Source: Elysia marginata (Eukaryota > Mollusca > Gastropoda > Plakobranchidae). Taken from it: a DNA stretch of 55,254 nucleotides. Below are positions 54,696 to 55,254 of the stretch, in pieces. Numbering within the stretch: position 1 is the first letter of the stretch; the number at the start of each line of letters is the position of its first letter. Under the pieces are notes generated by a model. That model was not told the origin of the DNA, searched no databases, and worked only from the letters and a program-made list of their open reading frames with translations. The DNA is taken from positions 18,270 to 73,523 of the forward strand of contig BMAT01008673.1 of the NCBI GenBank assembly GCA_019649035.1, in the 5' to 3' direction. The translations under genes were made by a program, and so were the position numbers.

Positions 54696-55254
54696 GTAAG
54701 TAGAATTGCTAGTCTGTGGGTATGATATACAAAGTAAAATGTTAAGTATACACCATTATGTAGTTTGTTTATTAAATATTTTGACGCTAAAAATAGGACT
54801 TTGGGTAGCTGAAGTAATCTCTAAAAGTCAAATTATTATTTCAAGGAGAAAGTAAATACTTACAGAGAGATCAATTTAATTCAAGACAGGATTTGATAAA
54901 CAACCCTTAATTGTGTTTCTGTTCCCCTTCCTCCTATCTGGTGTTCTTGGTTTTGATTTTCCAGGTAGTTTTAAGTATGACTTATTTATTTTATGGGTTT
55001 TGATCATGTAAACACTCCTTTCCGTTGTTACTTTCTTCACAGCTCATTCCGTGCTCCTCCTCCTTTTTTTTCTCTCTCACTTTTTCTCTTTAACTTCCCT
55101 CCCGGCCCTCTTTCTCCCTTTCTTGGTTAGGCAAAACAGAGTTTGTAAAAATAACCTAGTTTTTAGTGCCTTTAAGATCAAAATGCCCTGGATGTTTCAT
55201 TCTAATTTACCTATCCACTTCGCGCCATGTGGCACATAAGGCCTCCACACTCGT
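54696..55254 (+). other. OXSR1: Kinase intron 5, incomplete
   Basis: This is intronic DNA with a pyrimidine-rich stretch at about 55030-55120. No DFG-containing exon appears before the window ends. Confidence 0.8.

Noticed and set aside
1..55254. CRISPR arrays, bacterial operons, rRNA or intact tRNA genes
   Set aside because: I found none. The tandem repeats lack spacer structure, and the tRNA-like stretches are SINE heads with degraded boxes and long non-tRNA bodies.

Overview
The window is eukaryotic: AT-rich DNA with GT-AG introns, small exons and many decayed retroelements. The mix of APE-type LINE relics and tRNA-derived SINEs, and the close match of both host genes to animal families, suggest an invertebrate, most likely a mollusc and perhaps a gastropod. 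That taxonomic guess rests on general resemblance only.

Two host genes are clear. On the minus strand, 26 visible exons between 40482 (start codon) and 11505 (stop codon) encode a nearly complete ankyrin-repeat scaffold of the ANKRD28/ANKRD44/ANKRD52 family, the regulatory ankyrin subunits of protein phosphatase 6. Exon phases join correctly everywhere except across a 908-base assembly gap (21680-22587), which hides about 57 residues. On the plus strand, five exons from 50861 to 54695 encode the N-terminal part of an OSR1/SPAK (OXSR1/STK39) kinase. The window ends before the DFG motif, T-loop and C-terminal docking domain.

Layout: 1-11504 has no confident gene. It holds a 68-bp tandem repeat, a weak LINE relic, a GC-rich patch at 2340-2400 and probably the ankyrin gene's long 3' UTR. 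11505-40482 is the ankyrin gene, with LINE and SINE relics in its introns, including a 7-kb first intron. 40483-50860 separates the two divergent start codons and is mostly retroelement debris: an RTE-like LINE, a GC-rich repeat block, a 2.6-kb CR1/L2-like LINE with a recognisable endonuclease and reverse transcriptase, an inverted-repeat pair, and a 37-bp minisatellite. 50861-55254 is the start of the kinase gene, whose second intron carries a foldback MITE-like element and an unexplained GC-rich block.

The two genes act in different pathways (PP6 phosphatase targeting; WNK-dependent ion-transport and volume control). Their head-to-head linkage is notable because the vertebrate paralogues are linked in the same pairs on human 3p and 2q. 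I found no convincing new biological system. The most interesting unexplained pieces are the GC-rich blocks, the inverted-repeat pair and the Penelope/ribozyme-like motif.
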